Assembly (NCBI GenBank): GCA_023414875.1
Contig: JAEZMV010000015.1
Span: forward strand, 1 to 64,000
Origin: Bacillota bacterium
Lineage (GTDB): Bacteria > Bacillota > Clostridia > Lachnospirales > Lachnospiraceae
Direction: 5' to 3'
Length of the DNA stretch: 64,000 nt
Shown here in pieces: positions 9,502-18,221 of this stretch. Under the pieces are notes generated by a model. That model searched no databases, had not been told where the DNA came from, and worked only from the letters and a program-made list of their open reading frames with translations. Position numbers and translations under genes: made by a program. Numbering within the stretch: position 1 is the first letter of the stretch; the number at the start of each line of letters is the position of its first letter.

Positions 9502-10512
9502 TTAATCATTGTTACTTAGATTTTTTTTAATTTTATCATTAATATGTTGCTCAGTAAAGGTTACACATTGTAAAATTGAATTCCGTACTTCAACGCTCTT
9601 GGCATTGCCGTGTGTTTTTACTACAAGACCGGTTAAGCCGAGAAGAGGAGCCCCGCCGTACTTAGAAGCATCGAAGTCCTTTAAGGTTTCTTTTAATGCC
9701 GGCTTACAGAGGAGAGCACCAATTTTACTTTTTGTGGTACTCATCAGTCCGGTTTTTATCTTTTTAACCAAAGCTGTTCCAAGTCCTTCATATAATTTCA
9801 GAATGACATTCCCTACAAAGGCTTCGCATACAATAACATCTGCTCCACCGTTTGGAATTTCACGTGCTTCAATGCTGCCTATAAAATTTATGTCCGTGCA
9901 ATTCTTTAACAGAGGGAAGGTTTCCTTAACCAGCTGGTTACCCTTTTCTTCTTCTGCTCCGATGTTTACAATCGCTACTCTTGGGTTTTTAATACCGATA
10001 ACATTCTCCATATATATGGATCCCATCTTCGCAAATTGAACCAAATGAGTGGATCTTGCATCAACATTTGCACCACAGTCAACCAGTAAGGAGACACCGT
10101 TTATGGTCGGAAGTAAGGGTGCTAGCGGAGGACGCTCCACTCCGTTAATTCTTCCAACTATCAACTGCCCGCCTGCAAGTACCGCACCGGTACTTCCGGC
10201 TGATACAAAGGCATCTGCCTCTCCTTTTTTTACCATGTTCAATGCCACTACAATTGAGGAAGCTTTCTTACGTCTGATTGCCAATACCGGGGATTCGCAA
10301 TTGGTAATAATCTCAGGTGCATGTACGATGGATATACGTTCCTTGTCATAATTATACTCGCTAAGTTCCTTTTGAATGACATCTTCATCACCGGTTAAAA
10401 CAACTTTGATATCTTTCTTTTCCTGAATAGCAAGTACTGCTCCCTTAATAATCTCACCCGGTGCGTTATCACCGCCCATTGCATCTACTGCAATCGTAAT
10501 CATATTCTGCAT
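9502..10512 (-). CDS. plsX: Phosphate acyltransferase PlsX
   Basis: Makes acyl-phosphate from acyl-ACP, the first step of PlsX/PlsY phospholipid synthesis; it acts at the membrane face. The protein begins MQNMITIAVDAMGGDNAPG, the family N-terminus, and has 336 residues. GGAGG lies 5 bases before this ATG; an earlier in-frame start has no ribosome site. Later conserved segments include SAGSTGAVLAGG and ANVDARSTHLVQFAKMGSIY. It is directly upstream of acpP. The rpmF gene often found before plsX is missing here; an intron fragment lies upstream instead. Confidence 0.95.
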   Translation of the reverse strand: MQNMITIAVDAMGGDNAPGEIIKGAVLAIQEKKDIKVVLTGDEDVIQKELSEYNYDKERISIVHAPEIITNCESPVLAIRRKKASSIVVALNMVKKGEADAFVSAGSTGAVLAGGQLIVGRINGVERPPLAPLLPTINGVSLLVDCGANVDARSTHLVQFAKMGSIYMENVIGIKNPRVAIVNIGAEEEKGNQLVKETFPLLKNCTDINFIGSIEAREIPNGGADVIVCEAFVGNVILKLYEGLGTALVKKIKTGLMSTTKSKIGALLCKPALKETLKDFDASKYGGAPLLGLTGLVVKTHGNAKSVEVRNSILQCVTFTEQHINDKIKKNLSNND

Positions 10513-10721
10513 AGTTTCCTCCGTTCCACTATTCACTGATGATAGACCAGTGATTAATTATAAGAATCATGCTGTATATGAATTCTTAGAATACATAATA
10601 ATGTATTATTAGTCTTAGCAACTTACTATACGTAGTATTCATATGTAACTGTAAGCTAATCTATAAAACAATATACTCGATATTATTCTAAAAATCAACC
10701 ACATTTTGTGAAAAAAAGAAT

Positions 10722-10896
10722 CCTATGTATTACACTGCCTATATGTAATTACTGTTCTTCTGTCCGAAGGTTTGTCATACAGCTTCCTTCAGATTCCACC
10801 TCGCGATGGACACCCTTGTTGTTTTGCTATGTGCTTCCCGCTATCTGGGTGCACTAGGGACTTTCACCCATTTGAGCCCGCACCTGGCGGGTAAAC
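10722..10896 (-). mobile_element. Group IIC intron fragment (5' part of domain I)
   Basis: Read on the minus strand, the segment carries blocks I recognise from the 5' end of group IIC introns such as the Oceanobacillus iheyensis intron: GGGTGAAAGTCCC, AAGGGTGTCC, then GGTGGAATCTGAAGGAAGC, then ACAAACCTTCGG and CATATAGGC. It starts directly after the T tract of the cheR terminator, the usual target of IIC introns. Similarity ends after about 175 bases: no later domains, domain V or reverse transcriptase follow, so it is a dead remnant. The remaining gap down to plsX (10513-10721) is AT-rich with no recognised gene. Confidence 0.75.
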
Positions 10897-10932
10897 AAAA
10901 AGGCTGTACAAATCTAATTTGTACAGCCTAAA
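10897..10932 (-). terminator. Intrinsic terminator of cheR
   Basis: A perfect 13-bp stem (AGGCTGTACAAAT with ATTTGTACAGCCT, 3-base loop) is followed on the minus strand by a run of T residues. It begins just past the cheR stop codon and abuts the group IIC intron fragment. Confidence 0.9.
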
Positions 10933-10934
10933 AA

Positions 10935-11714
10935 TTATACCTTTTTGTAAAAGAAAGATTTAAAATTACTAAAGCCGATATGTTGAGCCTGAATAATTTG
11001 TTCTGTACTACCGACAAATAAAAGTCCATCTTTTTTTAAAGCTTCATGAAAAGAAGAATAGATTTTATTTTTTGCCTCATCTGTAAAATAGATCAGCACA
11101 TTACGGCATACGATCAAGTCACAATTAGCTGGATATAAATCCTTTAATAAATCATGCTGCTTAAATTCTACGCAGGCTTTCACGGAATCGGATATCTGAT
11201 ATGTTCGGTCGTTAATTTTTGTGAAATGTTTTTTAATATATTCCTCAGGTAAGGCCTTTAAGCTTTTTTCATGATAGAGACCTGCTTTGGCTTTCTCCAT
11301 AACCTGCTTATCAATATCGGTAGCTATTATTTTAATTTTATTGATAGGCACAAACTTAGAAAGTAACATAACCAATGAATATGGTTCATCACCGGTAGAA
11401 CATGCTGCACTCCAAATTTTTAAATCCCTACTAAAACGTTCCATCAAATATGGTAACACATCTTTTTCTAACAGTAACCATTGTTCCGGGTTTCGATAGA
11501 ATTCCGATACATTAATCGTGATATAGTTTATGAATTCATCAAAAGCTACTTTATCAGTCTTTAATTTACTGACATAATCATTGAAAGAATTAAGGCCATG
11601 TTTGGAAATCAAGGCTTCAATACGTCTCTTCATTTGACGTTCTTTATATGCATTCAAATCAATTTTTGTCATATCATAAATAGATTGTTTAAAAGCTTCA
11701 TAGGTACCGAGCAA
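10935..11714 (-). CDS. cheR: Chemotaxis protein methyltransferase CheR
   Basis: SAM-dependent methyltransferase that methylates glutamates of chemoreceptors. The 259-residue protein has the N-terminal helical CheR domain (KERQMKRRIEALISKHG) and the catalytic domain with the SAM loop SAACSTGDEPYSL near residues 102-115, DLIVCRNVLIYF near 205, and GLLFVGSTEQI near the end. The start codon appears to be TTG, with GGAG 7 bases upstream. No other chemotaxis genes are adjacent; it closes the flavoprotein-cmk-ispH/rpsA run and is followed by a strong terminator. Confidence 0.92.
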   Translation of the reverse strand: MLGTYEAFKQSIYDMTKIDLNAYKERQMKRRIEALISKHGLNSFNDYVSKLKTDKVAFDEFINYITINVSEFYRNPEQWLLLEKDVLPYLMERFSRDLKIWSAACSTGDEPYSLVMLLSKFVPINKIKIIATDIDKQVMEKAKAGLYHEKSLKALPEEYIKKHFTKINDRTYQISDSVKACVEFKQHDLLKDLYPANCDLIVCRNVLIYFTDEAKNKIYSSFHEALKKDGLLFVGSTEQIIQAQHIGFSNFKSFFYKKV

Positions 11715-11749
11715 GACTAATCTCCTTTATCATATGCAGTAGTTAGTAG

Positions 11750-13765
11750 TTATTCAGCAGTAGCTTCCGTTGTTGCCTCCGTTGTAGCTTCAGTCGTTGC
11801 TTCCGTTGTTGCTTCAGTTGTTGCTTCTGCACTCTCAGCCTCAACATCTTTTTCAGGAGCTTCCAGAGCCTTCACGCTTAAGCTGATCTTTTTCTCATCC
11901 TTACTAAACTCTACAACCTTAGCTGTAACTTCCTGACCAATTTTCAAAGCATCAGATGGTTTTTCAACATGCTCCTTAGATATCTGTGACACATGAAGAA
12001 GTGCGTCAATTCCTGGCTCTAATTCTACAAATGCACCAAAATCAGTCATACGTGCAACAGTTCCGACTACTACATTGCCAACAGCAAACTTAGTTTCTGC
12101 ATTAATCCAGGGATTAGCATCTTCAAATTTTAAGCTAAGAGCAATTTTTTCACCTTGAATATCTTTAACAAAGGCCTTAACGGTCTCGCCAACTTTGAAT
12201 ACCTTCTTCGGGTTCTCAACTCTGCCCCAGGACATTTCTGAAATATGAAGAAGTCCATCAGCTCCGCCAAGATCGATAAATGCACCAAAATCGGTAATAT
12301 TCTTAACTGTACCTTCAATGGTATTACCAACTTTAATCTTCTCAAACAAATCTTTCTTTAAGATTTCTTTCTTAGCAACGATTAATTGCTTACGATCGCC
12401 GATTATTCTTCTCTTCTTCGGATTAAACTCAGTAATCACAAACTCGATCTTTTCTCCGGCATATTTAGCTAAATCCTTCTCATAGCTATCGGAAATAAGA
12501 CTAGCAGGAATAAATACTCTTGCTTCGTCAATAATTACACTTAAACCGCCATTTAAAACAGCAGCAACCTTTGCAGATAATACTTCATGTTTCTCAAAAG
12601 CTTCTTCTAATCTCTTATTACCTTTTTCTGCTGCTAATCTCTTATAGGTTAACGCAACTTGTCCTTCGCCGTCGTTTACCTTAAGTACCTTGGCCTGCAT
12701 CACATCGCCAACATTTACAACGGTTCTCAAATCAAGATTAGGTGTATTGGTATATTCATTTCTTGTAATGATACCTTCTGACTTGTAGCCTATATTTAAG
12801 ATGATCTCATCCTCTTTAACACCCAAGATAATTCCTTCTACAACATCACCGTTGTTTATTTTCACTACTTTCTCTTCTTCCAATAATTGTTCAAAACTCT
12901 TCTCTGACATTACGGTATGAACCTCCTTGATTATATTGTTTGGGGTCGATGCCCCTGCTGTAATACCTACGTTTCGATAAGATTTAAACAAATTTAAATC
13001 CAGGTCATCAAGTTTCTGTATATAGTAAGTATTTTCACATTCTTTTTTACATATTTCATACAGCTTCCTTGTATTGGAACTGTGCTTTCCACCTATAACA
13101 ATCATAGCATCAGACTCATTAGCTAATCGATAGGCTTCGGTTTGTCTTTCTTCCGTGGCATTGCAAATCGTATTTAAAACAAATATATCATAACCCTTTT
13201 TTGATATAATTTCAACTAAATCTTGAAATTTCTTGTAATTAAATGTCGTCTGCGCTACGATACATATCTTACGATCTGACGGTAGGTTAAACGACTCTGC
13301 TTCCAGTTCATTTTCAATCACGGTATAATCACATGAATTAAAATTCTTAGAATCCTTCTTACACCATCCAATGATGCCTTGCACCTCAGGGTGTGAGCTG
13401 TTCCCTATAATTATGATATGTTGTCCGCCGATACTTTTTTCACTTACAGCTCTATGGATTTTTTTAACATACGGACAGGTCGCATCAATAATCTTATGTC
13501 CATAAGAAGACAGCTCTTTTTGTTGCTCCTCTGAAACACCATGGGAACGTATGATTATTGTTCCCTTAGGTAATAGTTTTAATTCTTCTGGAGAATTTAT
13601 CACTTTTACTCCTTTTTGATTTAAATCAGAAACAACCTCTTCATTATGAATGATAGGACCAAAGGTATAAACTGCTCCTCCGGCTTCAATCTCTTGATAT
13701 ACTAAATCTACTGCTCTTTTAACACCAAAACAAAATCCTGCGCTTGTTGCGGTTGTAATTTTCAA
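11750..13765 (-). CDS. ispH: HMB-PP reductase IspH fused to ribosomal protein S1
   Basis: Bifunctional protein known from clostridia. Residues 1-285 are IspH, the iron-sulfur enzyme that makes IPP and DMAPP at the end of the non-mevalonate pathway; the three cluster cysteines are at about 12 (GFCFG), 97 (DATCPY) and 201 (NTICNA). Residues 300-640 hold four S1 RNA-binding repeats (for example DFGAFIDLGGADGLLHISEM). The C-terminus is a low-complexity tail of Thr-Glu-Ala-Thr repeats. I favour the TTG at 13765 as start because GGGTGA lies at a normal distance; a TTG 9 bases earlier overlaps that site. A strong ribosome site at the domain junction may also give a free S1 protein. Confidence 0.93.
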   Translation of the reverse strand: MKITTATSAGFCFGVKRAVDLVYQEIEAGGAVYTFGPIIHNEEVVSDLNQKGVKVINSPEELKLLPKGTIIIRSHGVSEEQQKELSSYGHKIIDATCPYVKKIHRAVSEKSIGGQHIIIIGNSSHPEVQGIIGWCKKDSKNFNSCDYTVIENELEAESFNLPSDRKICIVAQTTFNYKKFQDLVEIISKKGYDIFVLNTICNATEERQTEAYRLANESDAMIVIGGKHSSNTRKLYEICKKECENTYYIQKLDDLDLNLFKSYRNVGITAGASTPNNIIKEVHTVMSEKSFEQLLEEEKVVKINNGDVVEGIILGVKEDEIILNIGYKSEGIITRNEYTNTPNLDLRTVVNVGDVMQAKVLKVNDGEGQVALTYKRLAAEKGNKRLEEAFEKHEVLSAKVAAVLNGGLSVIIDEARVFIPASLISDSYEKDLAKYAGEKIEFVITEFNPKKRRIIGDRKQLIVAKKEILKKDLFEKIKVGNTIEGTVKNITDFGAFIDLGGADGLLHISEMSWGRVENPKKVFKVGETVKAFVKDIQGEKIALSLKFEDANPWINAETKFAVGNVVVGTVARMTDFGAFVELEPGIDALLHVSQISKEHVEKPSDALKIGQEVTAKVVEFSKDEKKISLSVKALEAPEKDVEAESAEATTEATTEATTEATTEATTEATAE
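11753..11832 (-). repeat. Tandem 12-bp repeats coding for the Thr/Glu-rich tail
   Basis: About six 12-base units, each encoding Ala-Thr-Thr-Glu or a close variant, end the ispH-rpsA gene. The period is a multiple of three, so gain or loss of units keeps the frame. Confidence 0.8.
12908..12928 (-). promoter_or_regulatory. Internal ribosome-binding site and start for free S1 protein
   Basis: On the minus strand AAGGAGGT (12921-12928) precedes an in-frame ATG (12908-12910) that begins MSEKSFEQLLEEE exactly at the IspH/S1 boundary. Initiation here would yield a 386-residue S1 protein from 12910 to 11750. Confidence 0.55.
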
Positions 13766-13820
13766 TGCGATCAATCACCCTTTGTCTTTACGATTGGTAA
13801 TATTATACAGTTAAACCCTG

Positions 13821-14495
13821 TTATGCTTCAATCTTTTTTTTATATAAATCAATGATTTTTTCTACAACTTCATCAATTGTCAAATCAGAGGAATCTAAAT
13901 AAACGGCATCTTCGGCCTGTTTTAACGGTGCAAAATCGCGATTCATATCACGGTGATCCCGTTCAAAAATATCATTTTCGATGGCTACGATATCAGCTTC
14001 AATACCCTTAACCTTTAATTCTGCCCATCTTCTTTTAGCCCGTACTGAAGTACTGGCAGTCAAATAAATCTTTAAATCTGCATTCGGTAGAACATAGGTC
14101 CCGATATCTCTACCATCCATGACTACATTTTCTTTCTGAGCAAGTTTTTGCTGTAGTTCCACTAGCTTAAGTCTTACGGTTTTATTAACGGAGGAGGCAC
14201 TTGCCATATTACCTACTTCTTCCGTGCGGATTAATCCATTTACATTCTCACCGTTTAATACAACAATTTGTTCCCCTGCTTTATATTCTATGGTTATGTT
14301 TACATGCTTACAGGCATCATCAATTCTATTATGGTCAGAAGCATCAATCTGATGCCTTAAAAAATATAATGCCATTGCACGGTACATAGCTCCCGTATCT
14401 ACATAAATAAATCCTAACCGCTTTGCTATTTTCTTGGCTATGGTACTTTTGCCGGCGCCTGCCGGTCCATCAATTGCTAGATTAAAGTTTTTCAT
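13821..14495 (-). CDS. cmk: Cytidylate kinase
   Basis: Phosphorylates CMP and dCMP with ATP. The protein of 224 residues starts MKNFNLAIDGPAGAGKST with the P-loop GPAGAGKS at about 10-17; further family segments are VDTGAMYRAMAL, VVMDGRDIGTYVLPNADLKIYL and ERDHRDMNRDFAPL. GGAGGTAATTGCG precedes the chosen ATG. The reading frame extends 63 codons upstream into the end of the flavoprotein gene, but that part is not cmk-like. Position between the flavoprotein and ispH-rpsA is typical for clostridia. Confidence 0.95.
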   Translation of the reverse strand: MKNFNLAIDGPAGAGKSTIAKKIAKRLGFIYVDTGAMYRAMALYFLRHQIDASDHNRIDDACKHVNITIEYKAGEQIVVLNGENVNGLIRTEEVGNMASASSVNKTVRLKLVELQQKLAQKENVVMDGRDIGTYVLPNADLKIYLTASTSVRAKRRWAELKVKGIEADIVAIENDIFERDHRDMNRDFAPLKQAEDAVYLDSSDLTIDEVVEKIIDLYKKKIEA

Positions 14496-14529
14496 CGCAA
14501 TTACCTCCGAGTTACTTTTATATTTTATA

Positions 14530-15765
14530 TCATTCGACTGACATTCCAGCCAAAAATGCAGTTGACCAGGCGATTTGAAGATTAAAGCCACCGGTAAGGG
14601 CATCCAAATCGAGAACCTCACCCGTAAAGTATACGTGCTTAACCAGCTTGGATTCCATGGTGGAAGGATTAATTTCTTTAACATTAATTCCTCCCTTAGT
14701 TACTACCGCTTGATTATAATCGCTCAGTTTCGTAATATGAAAAGTAAAATTCTTTAACAGATTAACCAGATGTAGTCGTTCTTCTTTCGTGATGGAATTC
14801 ACTTTCTTTTCTGAATCAATAAGGCTTAGTCGAATGATAACATCTATTAATTTATTTGGCAATAGTTGGTCCAGTGAATTCTTAAATTGTTTATTTTTAA
14901 TTTCTTCAAAATCCCGCAAAATTCGTGCATCCAATTGTTCCACGGATAAGGCAGGCTTTAAATCTATACTGAGCTTAAGCAGTTCCTGCTTCTTGAGATA
15001 AGGAATGATATAGCTGCTAGCACTGAGAATGACCGGCCCACTAACACCGAAATGTGTGAAAAGCAGCTCTCCAAAGTCCCTATAAACCTGCTTTGAGCCG
15101 GAGGTTATGATAACCTCTATATTTTTAAGTGATAGCCCCATCAAATCTTTAACATAAGGTTCCTTTACATGAACCGGGACCAGGGATGGATATAAATCGG
15201 TTATCGTATGTCCCATAGCCTTTGCAAATCTAAACCCGTCACCGGTAGAGCCGGTTAATGGGTAAGAGAGACCGCCGGTGGCTATAATTACTGCATCACC
15301 TGATAACTCTTCCTTTGAATTTTTTAATCGTAATCCAGTAAAGCTTCCGTCTTGAATTAATATTTCGGTAACCTCGCTCTGATAACGAATTGACACAGAT
15401 TGACGTTCTAGCTCTCTTTTGAGTACTGCAATAACATCAGAGGATTTATCAGATTCCGGAAATACCCGATTTCCTCTTTCTGTTTTTATTACTAATCCAA
15501 GCTGCTCAAAAAAACTCATCGTGTCATAATTATTAAAGGCATGGAATGCACGGTAAAGGAACTTGGGATTGGATACTACCTGTTCAAAGAATTCATCACG
15601 GTCACAGGCATTCGTCAAATTACACCTACCCTTGCCGGTAATGAATAACTTCTTTCCCAGCTTTTCATTTTTTTCTAGTAATATCACCTTATGTCCATTT
15701 CTTGCTGCTATAATTGCAGCCAGCATTCCGGCGGCACCGCCGCCGATAACATATACCTTGCTCAT
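14530..15765 (-). CDS. HI0933/BaiN-type FAD-dependent oxidoreductase
   Basis: Flavoprotein of the HI0933 (YhiN/BaiN) family, of uncertain substrate; some relatives reduce bile acids, most have no known role. The 411-residue protein opens with the FAD loop VIGGGAAGMLAAI, followed by GKGRCNLTNAC, the ATGGLSYPLTGSTGDG segment and a C-terminal GEVLDLDALTGGFNLQIA that completes the FAD site. AAGGTGG lies 5 bases before the ATG of MSKVYV; two other starts (GTG, ATG) lie within 9 bases upstream. A second copy of the family is at the right end of the window. Confidence 0.88.
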   Translation of the reverse strand: MSKVYVIGGGAAGMLAAIIAARNGHKVILLEKNEKLGKKLFITGKGRCNLTNACDRDEFFEQVVSNPKFLYRAFHAFNNYDTMSFFEQLGLVIKTERGNRVFPESDKSSDVIAVLKRELERQSVSIRYQSEVTEILIQDGSFTGLRLKNSKEELSGDAVIIATGGLSYPLTGSTGDGFRFAKAMGHTITDLYPSLVPVHVKEPYVKDLMGLSLKNIEVIITSGSKQVYRDFGELLFTHFGVSGPVILSASSYIIPYLKKQELLKLSIDLKPALSVEQLDARILRDFEEIKNKQFKNSLDQLLPNKLIDVIIRLSLIDSEKKVNSITKEERLHLVNLLKNFTFHITKLSDYNQAVVTKGGINVKEINPSTMESKLVKHVYFTGEVLDLDALTGGFNLQIAWSTAFLAGMSVE

Positions 15766-15869
15766 CATTACCACCTTATTTATATTCTTTCATTACTAAT
15801 TGTAATGCCAAATTTTTATTAAGATTATTCATCGTTTTTTTACGATAACTAGATTAAAAGAATAACATA

Positions 15870-15920
15870 AAATTAGGTAATTGTCGAATACATAATATCG
15901 TATCGCAATTACCTAATTAT
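15870..15920 (-). terminator. Hairpin after the GerMN lipoprotein gene
   Basis: AAATTAGGTAATTG pairs with CAATTACCTAATTT across a 22-base loop, directly beyond the gene's stop codon. The T tract is short (TTTT), so termination strength is uncertain. Confidence 0.5.
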
Positions 15921-15930
15921 AATAATATTC

Positions 15931-16596
15931 CTAATTATCCTCCAGATAAGGCTCATCAATCAAATAATCAAATGCGCCGCTGCTATAAGCTTTTCCTTCA
16001 ATTTGGTAGATAACTTTCTTATAATTATCTAAATTATCAAATAAACTATATGCAATTGCATCTAAGATTGCGCTTTCAAAGCCTGAGCCCAGGTTCGAAT
16101 ACGGTGCCTTGTCCGATTTGAAGCTGATAATCACTTTATCCTCTTTTGTTGTAATACTATCTGTTTCTATGATTATCGATTGATCTGCCATGGATTCAAT
16201 TGTGGTAGCTACAATTAATTCAGGTGTGATCTCACTTCCTTCCGGTATTAAAGCAGTTACAGTTTCAATTTCTGCAGTATCTGCATTAACAGTGTAAACC
16301 GTAAGTTCTATATTAGTCGTATTCTTTATGTTAGAAGCAGTTGATTTATCCTCATCAGCAGCTTTTGTTACTTCAACAGGAGCAGTAATATCTGAAGCTG
16401 AATTATCATCAAGCTCTGAAGTGGTTTTATTCGTTTCCCCTTTATTCTCACCTTCAGTCGGTGTAATAGTTACTTCATTTTTCGTATCTTCCTCAGATGC
16501 ATTAAAGGCACGAAAGCGTAATTTATTGCATCCGGTTAACAGGAGGATTCCGATCAGTATAATGAACAATATGAATTTTTTATTGAACCGTCCCAT
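15931..16596 (-). CDS. GerMN-domain lipoprotein
   Basis: Probable membrane-anchored lipoprotein of 221 residues. The start MGRFNKKFILFIILIGILLLTGC follows an AGGAGG site (7 bases); the lipobox LLTGC predicts lipidation at about Cys23. A Thr/Glu/Ser-rich linker (about 30-85) leads to a C-terminal GerMN-type domain with LTVYTVNADTAEIE, ALIPEGSEITPELIVATTI and GSGFESAILDAIAYSLFDNL. GerM relatives serve in spore germination or sporulation peptidoglycan, so a cell-envelope role is likely but not shown. Confidence 0.78.
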   Translation of the reverse strand: MGRFNKKFILFIILIGILLLTGCNKLRFRAFNASEEDTKNEVTITPTEGENKGETNKTTSELDDNSASDITAPVEVTKAADEDKSTASNIKNTTNIELTVYTVNADTAEIETVTALIPEGSEITPELIVATTIESMADQSIIIETDSITTKEDKVIISFKSDKAPYSNLGSGFESAILDAIAYSLFDNLDNYKKVIYQIEGKAYSSGAFDYLIDEPYLEDN

Positions 16597-16733
16597 AATA
16601 ACCTCCTTTTGATGATCAAGCATTCATTTCTTGATACAACAATAGGATATAACTGTGTCATTTCTATGTTATTATTAAACATTTTTATTACAGTGTATAA
16701 AAAATACTGTTTTTTAATAATTATTTATTCCAT

Positions 16734-17981
16734 TTACGCTTCCAGGCTTCGTCGCAGTAAATCCAATGCATAAATAACGCTTAGTTCACGCACCTTTAGA
16801 CGATTCCCCTTCAGGTAATGCTCTTGCACGGTAACCTTTCCGTTGACATAACAGGCTATATAGACAAGACCAACCGGCTTTATGGGAGAACCACCCTCAG
16901 GACCTGCAATTCCTGTAATCGCCAGTGCTGCGTTTGAATCAGTAGCTTTAACCGCACCAATCACCATTTCTTTTGCTGTTTCTTCGCTGACTGCTCCATA
17001 TTTAATTAAAGTATTCTCGTTAACACCGAGATATTTCATTTTTGCTTCGTTAGAATAAGTGATAAAACCTTCTTTTAATACTTCTGATACACCAGAAACA
17101 TTGACCAGGCATCCCGTCAGTAACCCTCCGGTACAGGATTCTGCGGTTGACAATGTATATTTTTTTTGAAGAAGTAGTTTTACTACCACTTCTTCTAAGG
17201 TTTCCTCTTCCCTGGTTGAATAAATATTACTACCGAAGCGTCTGAAAAGCTCCTCCGTAATCGGTTTAAGCAGTTCATTTGCTTCCTCTGAACTGTTGGC
17301 TGCAGCAGTGATTCGAAAATGTACCTCACCATTCTTTGCATAAGGTGCTATCGTTGGATTACTCTGACTTTCAATCAAATCAAGAATATCTGTTTCTGCT
17401 TTGCTTTCTCCTATTCCACAGATTTTAATCATTTTTGAAAGAAATACTTTATCTTGCTTTTGTTTTAAATAAGGGAAAATAGAATTTTCAAACATCGGAA
17501 GCATTTCAAAAGGGGGTCCGGGAAGAAGTATGGTTGTTTTACCCTCAGCTTCTACGATATAACCCGGAGCGGTGCCGTTATTATTCTCCACTACGATGGA
17601 ATCTCTGATCTTCAATGCCTGTTTCCAGTTGTTATTTGTCACATTCCCGCTGTTTCCCTTATTACGGAATTTAAAATACGAGGTAATTCGGTCTCTTGAA
17701 ACCTCATCCATAATTAATTCACGGTTTAGCACCTTTGCGACAGCCTCTTTGGTCATATCATCCTGAGTTGGTCCCAGACCGCCGGTTAAGATTACAATAT
17801 CAGATCTTTGAAGTGCGGACCTCAGTACTTCACAAAGGCGCTCTTCATTATCACCTACAGTTATCTGATAATATAATGCGAAGCCTAATTCCGCACATTT
17901 TCTTGATAAGTAATTTGCATTGGTATTAACAATATTCCCTAACAATAATTCCGTGCCGACACTAATTAATTCTACAGTCAT
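16734..17981 (-). CDS. cinA: CinA-family protein (competence/damage-inducible)
   Basis: 415-residue two-domain protein. The N-terminal half is the MoaB-like domain (GTELLLGNIVNTNANYLS, then TGGLGPTQDDMT), linked to ADP-ribose or NMN metabolism; the C-terminal half is the CinA amidohydrolase domain (STAESCTGGLL, AITGIAGPEGGSPIKPVGLVYI) that deamidates nicotinamide mononucleotide. GGAGA stands 5 bases before the ATG of MTVELIS. In many Firmicutes cinA precedes recA; here it follows pgsA and recA is 14 kb away. Confidence 0.93.
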   Translation of the reverse strand: MTVELISVGTELLLGNIVNTNANYLSRKCAELGFALYYQITVGDNEERLCEVLRSALQRSDIVILTGGLGPTQDDMTKEAVAKVLNRELIMDEVSRDRITSYFKFRNKGNSGNVTNNNWKQALKIRDSIVVENNNGTAPGYIVEAEGKTTILLPGPPFEMLPMFENSIFPYLKQKQDKVFLSKMIKICGIGESKAETDILDLIESQSNPTIAPYAKNGEVHFRITAAANSSEEANELLKPITEELFRRFGSNIYSTREEETLEEVVVKLLLQKKYTLSTAESCTGGLLTGCLVNVSGVSEVLKEGFITYSNEAKMKYLGVNENTLIKYGAVSEETAKEMVIGAVKATDSNAALAITGIAGPEGGSPIKPVGLVYIACYVNGKVTVQEHYLKGNRLKVRELSVIYALDLLRRSLEA

Positions 17982-18082
17982 ATTTCTCTCCATTCTTAAG
18001 CAAGTATTTTATACCATTTGTAAGTTTAAAATCATTCGTTACTAATAACTAATCTATCTACTAATAAAATGTTTATTCTTAA

Positions 18083-18142
18083 AGAACACTATCCATATGC
18101 AGTAGATCCCTATTGGGATTATATGCAAATAAATAGTGTTCC
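18083..18142. terminator. Hairpin between pgsA and cinA
   Basis: GAACACTAT pairs with ATAGTGTTC, and ATATGCA with TGCATAT lies inside, forming a long hairpin about 80 bases past the pgsA stop. The following T tract is poor, so I call it only a candidate terminator. The rest of this gap (17982-18221) shows nothing else. Confidence 0.4.
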
Positions 18143-18221
18143 CTTAATATGTTATTTGATTATCAAACACATTTCTATTAATATGATTGAATGAGCATAT
18201 GAACCCCGAAATGAATATTGA

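Noticed and set aside
9509..10039. Long open frame on the plus strand opposite plsX (176 codons)
   Set aside because: It mirrors the plsX coding frame, has no ribosome site and gives a protein with no family features; a typical antisense shadow.
12130..12345. Overlapping frame of 71 codons inside ispH-rpsA on the same strand
   Set aside because: Lies wholly within the S1 domains in another frame and has no ribosome site.
13821..14684. Longer start of cmk, 63 codons upstream
   Set aside because: The extension lies inside the end of the preceding flavoprotein gene and is unlike cytidylate kinases; the ATG at 14495 has a GGAGG site.
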